Shown piece after piece: positions 6,147 through 9,039 of a stretch of 9,039 nt of DNA. A program made the position numbers and the translations under genes. Position 1 is the stretch's first letter; the number at the start of each line of letters is the position of its first letter. The notes below the pieces were generated by a model, which was not told the DNA's origin, did no database searches, and saw only the letters and a list, made by a program, of their open reading frames with translations. The stretch lies in assembly GCA_964573115.1 (NCBI GenBank), contig CAZNIP010000110.1, forward strand, positions 1 through 9,039, read 5' to 3'. Origin of the DNA: CAYOID01 sp964573115 (GTDB lineage Bacteria > Desulfobacterota > Desulfovibrionia > Desulfovibrionales > Desulfothermaceae).

Positions 6147-8741
6147 ATGGATGGAACTTTAGATTTTAACTTAACCGAAAGCGAAGTTAATCTAGAGCCA
6201 ACAGCAACTGATTTGGCTGCGATTGACTTCACGGGAAACACCGACGCACTCGAATTCAGTGGGGGGAACGTTTCATCTGACGATCTTGATTTGAGCGATC
6301 GCGCCGAAAAGATTTTAGAATCCCCTGTTGTTGAAGCCACCGCAGAACTTCAAACCTTAGACACAACCGATAATATCGATCCGCTCACAGGCGATCGCCT
6401 TTCCCTAGAGCACTATCACGATTTACCGTTTAACTTTTTTGAAGATGTCAGGGAAGACGATGCGATTGCCGACTTTTTAGTGACCGGTAGAAATAGCTAT
6501 CAATTTAGCTCAGAGCGAGCCATTGTCAACAACGTTCCCATCGGCTTTGCTGACGACAATTCCAATCCGACCTTAGAACCCCTCTCGCAACTACCAGGGG
6601 TCGTTCACTTCTATGTTGGTAACAATTCCGACCAATGGACGACCAATATTCCAACCTATGAAGGACTGGCTTACCGGAACGTCTACGACAACATCGATGT
6701 CCTGTATCGCGGGAATGGCGTACAGCTCCAACAAACCTTCGAGATTGCTTCCGATGCCGATCCGGCTCAAATTCAGCTTAACGATGGCGACATTTCCAAC
6801 TTTGAAATCCGGGAAAATGGAACCTTACAGTTAGACGAAATCACATTAAGTCAACCCACCGCTTTCCAAACAATCGACGGTCAACAGGTTGAAATTCCCG
6901 TCAGCTATCAATTTCGCAACTTCAGTCGGGTTGGCTTCAATCTCGGCGACTACGACCCCAATACTCCCTTGACCATTTCCCTACAATTCGAAAATGACAT
7001 CAATAATCGACTGGACGATGGCGATGAAGTAGCAATCGACAGCAATGGCGCTGGCTATACTACCAATGAAGTTGGAGGAGACGTATTTATCTCCAAGATT
7101 GCCAGCGATGGCTCTCACTTACTTTACACCACCTACTTCGGCGGAGCAGGCGGTGACACCTCAGTCGGAATTGCTGGGGACAGTAGCGGTAATGCGTATA
7201 TTGCCGGATCGACTATTTCGCCAGACTTACCCATTCTCAATGCCTATAAATCCGAGCTTTCAGTGTCTCCAGACGACAACAACCATCGCGATGTCTTTGT
7301 CAGCAAACTCTCTGAAAACGGGACGTTAGCCTATTCGACTTATCTCGGAGGTGGTGGCATTGTCGGCGATTTTGTGACCGATATTGCCGTTAACGATCGC
7401 GCTCAAGCCTACGTCGTCGGTGCCACGTCAGGCGGTATTCCGAGAACGAACGACAACATTGATGCTAGGGGATCGGCTGGTGGCAGATTTCCAGCAGGCG
7501 TTGGTTTTATTACCAAGTTTGCCAGCGACGGTCAAAGTTTGCTCTACTCCATTCACTTTGGAGGAGGCATCAGTGGAGCATTTGCCAACGCCGTTGATGT
7601 TGATGATGCCGGTAATGCCTATGTTACGGGTTGGGATACAGGCAGATTGCGAACCGTTAATCCGGTTCAAGAGGAGTTTTTCGGCGGTCCTGTGACCGTT
7701 AATCCTTACTATGATGCCTCTGGCTATAAAGATGCATTTGTGTTGAAGCTATCCGATGACGGTCAGCAGCTTCTATTTTCAACCCACTATGGCGATCTCG
7801 GGATTAACTCGGGTCGAGATATCGTTGTGGATGATGCCAACAAAATTCATGCTTATATCGATCGCGAAATTGTAACGCTATCGAACGACGGACAGCGAGT
7901 GGAATCGTCCTATCCTTTAAGATTGGCAGGAGATAATGTTGGTGACAATTTGATTGCCAACCAAGATGGCGAACTTTATGCCATTCGCCTGGACTATAAC
8001 TACAATAATGCCACGCCGATCGAGCCTGACGTTCGATTTCAAAACCTAGTCGAATACGTGCGCTCAAACAATGTCAATCCAACCGATATCTTCTACAACG
8101 AGCAATTCTATCTCGATCGCAATCCTGACGTAGCGACGGCGATCGGGCAAGGATTTTTCGCGAATGGATTCGACCACTATACGCGCTACGGTCAATTTGA
8201 GGGACGCGACCCCAGCCAGATGTTCGATGAAGATAACTATCTCGCGTTTTATTCAGATGTCGCGAATGCGGTTAACGCTGGTTTTTTCAAGAGTGGGTTT
8301 GACCATTTCGTGCAATACGGCTTCTATGAGGGACGTTCTCGCCGCAGTACCCTATTTGACGAGAGTTATTACCTGCAATTGAATGCCGATGTGGCGAATG
8401 CAGTCGATCGCGGTTTCTATTCGAGCGGCTACGAACATTACATAGAAGACGGACGATTTCAACAACGCAGCCCCAACCAAATCTTTGACGAAGGTTACTA
8501 TCGCGCCAAGAACCCGGATGTCAATACCGCGATTCAAAATGGCGTGTTTGCCACAGGATTCGAACACTTTCTCAATTATGGCGAAGCGGAAAATCGCAGT
8601 CCGAGCCGATTATTTGATGAAACCATCTATCTCGATCGCTATCCCGACGTAGCGGCGGCGGTCAACTCGAACATTTTCCGCAATGGATTCGAGCATTTTC
8701 TCAAGTTTGGATTGAGGGAAGGTCGGATTGGTAACGGCTAG
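6147..8741 (+). CDS. Large SBBP beta-propeller surface/exported protein with C-terminal PDVA-type repeats
   Basis: 864-residue acidic protein, probably extracellular; its biochemical role is unknown. Residues 1-90 are acidic and lack a Sec signal peptide. Residues about 92-291 resemble DUF7948, which normally precedes SBBP repeats: HFYVGNNSDQWTTNIPTYEGL, then YDNIDVLYRGNG and YDPNTPLTI. Four SBBP-type blades follow from about 313, 383, 453 and 529, with (F/V)xSKL/I-x2-DG, (S/T)TYxGG and D-x-GNAYxxG signatures; the fourth is degenerate. Residues 650-864 are five repeats of 43-44 residues, a module often found at the ends of cyanobacterial secreted proteins, possibly for anchoring or export. 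No classical RTX GGxGxD motif is visible. Without a signal peptide, type I secretion is the likeliest export route; this is inference. ATG 6147 has no strong ribosome-binding site, but an in-frame stop lies at 6087-6089 and no better start is seen. The gene has its own promoter and is separate from the cmr operon. Confidence 0.8.
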   Translation: MDGTLDFNLTESEVNLEPTATDLAAIDFTGNTDALEFSGGNVSSDDLDLSDRAEKILESPVVEATAELQTLDTTDNIDPLTGDRLSLEHYHDLPFNFFEDVREDDAIADFLVTGRNSYQFSSERAIVNNVPIGFADDNSNPTLEPLSQLPGVVHFYVGNNSDQWTTNIPTYEGLAYRNVYDNIDVLYRGNGVQLQQTFEIASDADPAQIQLNDGDISNFEIRENGTLQLDEITLSQPTAFQTIDGQQVEIPVSYQFRNFSRVGFNLGDYDPNTPLTISLQFENDINNRLDDGDEVAIDSNGAGYTTNEVGGDVFISKIASDGSHLLYTTYFGGAGGDTSVGIAGDSSGNAYIAGSTISPDLPILNAYKSELSVSPDDNNHRDVFVSKLSENGTLAYSTYLGGGGIVGDFVTDIAVNDRAQAYVVGATSGGIPRTNDNIDARGSAGGRFPAGVGFITKFASDGQSLLYSIHFGGGISGAFANAVDVDDAGNAYVTGWDTGRLRTVNPVQEEFFGGPVTVNPYYDASGYKDAFVLKLSDDGQQLLFSTHYGDLGINSGRDIVVDDANKIHAYIDREIVTLSNDGQRVESSYPLRLAGDNVGDNLIANQDGELYAIRLDYNYNNATPIEPDVRFQNLVEYVRSNNVNPTDIFYNEQFYLDRNPDVATAIGQGFFANGFDHYTRYGQFEGRDPSQMFDEDNYLAFYSDVANAVNAGFFKSGFDHFVQYGFYEGRSRRSTLFDESYYLQLNADVANAVDRGFYSSGYEHYIEDGRFQQRSPNQIFDEGYYRAKNPDVNTAIQNGVFATGFEHFLNYGEAENRSPSRLFDETIYLDRYPDVAAAVNSNIFRNGFEHFLKFGLREGRIGNG
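8094..8738 (+). repeat. Five tandem 43-44-residue repeats at the protein C-terminus
   Basis: Units span residues 650-692, 693-736, 737-779, 780-822 and 823-864. The shared pattern is F-D-E-x2-Y-L, then P-D-V-A-x-A-V, then G-F-x3-G-F-(D/E)-H-(F/Y), then Y-G-x2-E-G-R-x-P. The units are clearly diverged in DNA sequence, so the array is old and not a recent expansion. The protein ends exactly at the end of the fifth unit, which suggests a C-terminal export or attachment role. Confidence 0.9.
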
Positions 8742-8764
8742 TGCGCTCGGTTCGCACAAGTTTT
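8741..8764 (+). terminator. Short terminator-like hairpin after the surface-protein gene
   Basis: GTGCG and CGCAC form a 5-bp GC-rich stem around a 7-base loop, beginning on the last base of the stop codon. AAG and four T (8761-8764) follow. A plausible but weak intrinsic terminator. Confidence 0.4.
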
Positions 8765-8773
8765 ATCCAGAGA

Positions 8774-8810
8774 GCGATCGCTAGATTGAAAAAATCAATA
8801 GAGCGATCGC
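8774..8810. repeat. Long imperfect hairpin built from two HIP1 octamers
   Basis: Arms GCGATCGCTAGATTGA (8774-8789) and TCAATAGAGCGATCGC (8795-8810) pair at 14 of 16 positions around five A. Each arm ends in a HIP1 octamer. The only mismatches are two adjacent A/G oppositions, which in RNA can form a fairly stable tandem G-A step. It could cap or stabilise the 3' end of the upstream mRNA. Confidence 0.65.
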
Positions 8811-9007
8811 CAGACTCCCGATTTAAGCGGATATAGCAGAGATCGATGCCCTGGTGAAACCGTTTGGATGACGCTTTGATTGAATTGAAATTCAGTTGCA
8901 AATCTTGTTAACTATCTGAAGCAAAAACTATCAAAAGTCAAGCTTTGTAGTCACCCTACAGTTCGAAATCATTTTGGATTTATATTGTCTAACTCAGCAC
9001 AATAAAT

Positions 9008-9023
9008 TCACCCAACTGGGTGA
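9008..9023. promoter_or_regulatory. Second copy of the operator-like palindrome
   Basis: TCACCCAACTGGGTGA has the same 7-base arms as the 6018-6033 site. Bases 9002-9027 match 6012-6037 at 25 of 26 positions; the only change is in the centre. TTGCCT, a -35-like hexamer, begins at 9030, six bases after the palindrome, close to the spacing seen at the first site. It probably drives a gene starting beyond the window. Confidence 0.6.
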
Positions 9024-9039
9024 TATCAGTTGCCTTTAA

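Larger units (their letters stand above)
8742..9039. other. Intergenic region to the end of the window
   Basis: About 300 bases without a convincing gene on either strand. It holds the short hairpin after the stop, the long HIP1 hairpin, and, at the right edge, a second copy of the operator palindrome, probably the control region of a gene starting outside the window. Confidence 0.75.

Noticed and set aside
8949..8960. TCACCC near 8951 as a third operator copy
   Set aside because: Only half of the palindrome is present, with no matching TGGGTGA arm and no conserved flank.
1..9039. CRISPR array
   Set aside because: No set of 28-40-base direct repeats with regular unique spacers was seen on either strand; the repeated elements found are palindromes, HIP1 sites or coding repeats.

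Overview
The window looks like chromosomal (possibly accessory-island) DNA from a cyanobacterium, probably a filamentous one. Two things suggest this. The right half carries seven copies of the cyanobacterial HIP1 octamer GCGATCGC. The large right-hand protein ends in a repeat of the type FDE-x2-YL-x3-PDVA-x-AV, common at the C-termini of cyanobacterial surface and exported proteins.

Left part (1-5594): a tightly packed plus-strand operon for a type III-B (Cmr) CRISPR-Cas interference system. In order: a CARF-HEPN ancillary RNase of the Csx1/Csm6 type (14-1546); Cas10/Cmr2 (from 1546); a 100-base assembly gap (3566-3665); the C-terminal part of Cmr3 (to 4239); Cmr4 (4229-5038); and a probable Cmr5/Cas11 small subunit (5022-5594). 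All visible gene junctions overlap by 1 to 17 bases. The reading frame stays open across the gap, which makes cas10 and cmr3 look like one 904-residue protein. This is almost certainly an artefact: the sequence before the gap is Cmr2-like, the sequence after it is Cmr3-like, and the Cmr2 C-terminus and Cmr3 N-terminus are both missing. No cmr1, cmr6, cas6, cas1/cas2 or CRISPR array is visible; they may lie upstream.

The most notable functional point is that three features point the same way. Cas10 keeps its GGDD cyclase motif but has no N-terminal HD nuclease domain. Cmr4 appears to carry Asn where the family's catalytic Asp for target-RNA cleavage sits. The adjacent CARF-HEPN protein keeps an intact R-N-x3-H RNase motif. 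Together this suggests a complex that recognises target RNA mainly to make cyclic oligoadenylate and switch on the HEPN RNase: a signalling-only type III system. This is inference.

Middle (5595-6146): a non-coding stretch with several palindromes, two adjacent HIP1 sites, a possible extended -10 promoter, and a sigma-70-type promoter with an operator-like palindrome just upstream of its -35.

Right part (6147-8741): one large gene for a probably exported beta-propeller (SBBP-type) protein with an N-terminal DUF7948-like region and five C-terminal repeats of 43-44 residues. A short terminator-like hairpin and a long imperfect hairpin built from two HIP1 sites follow. At the window's end (9008-9023) the same operator palindrome recurs, again just before a -35-like hexamer, suggesting that the next gene outside the window belongs to the same regulon.
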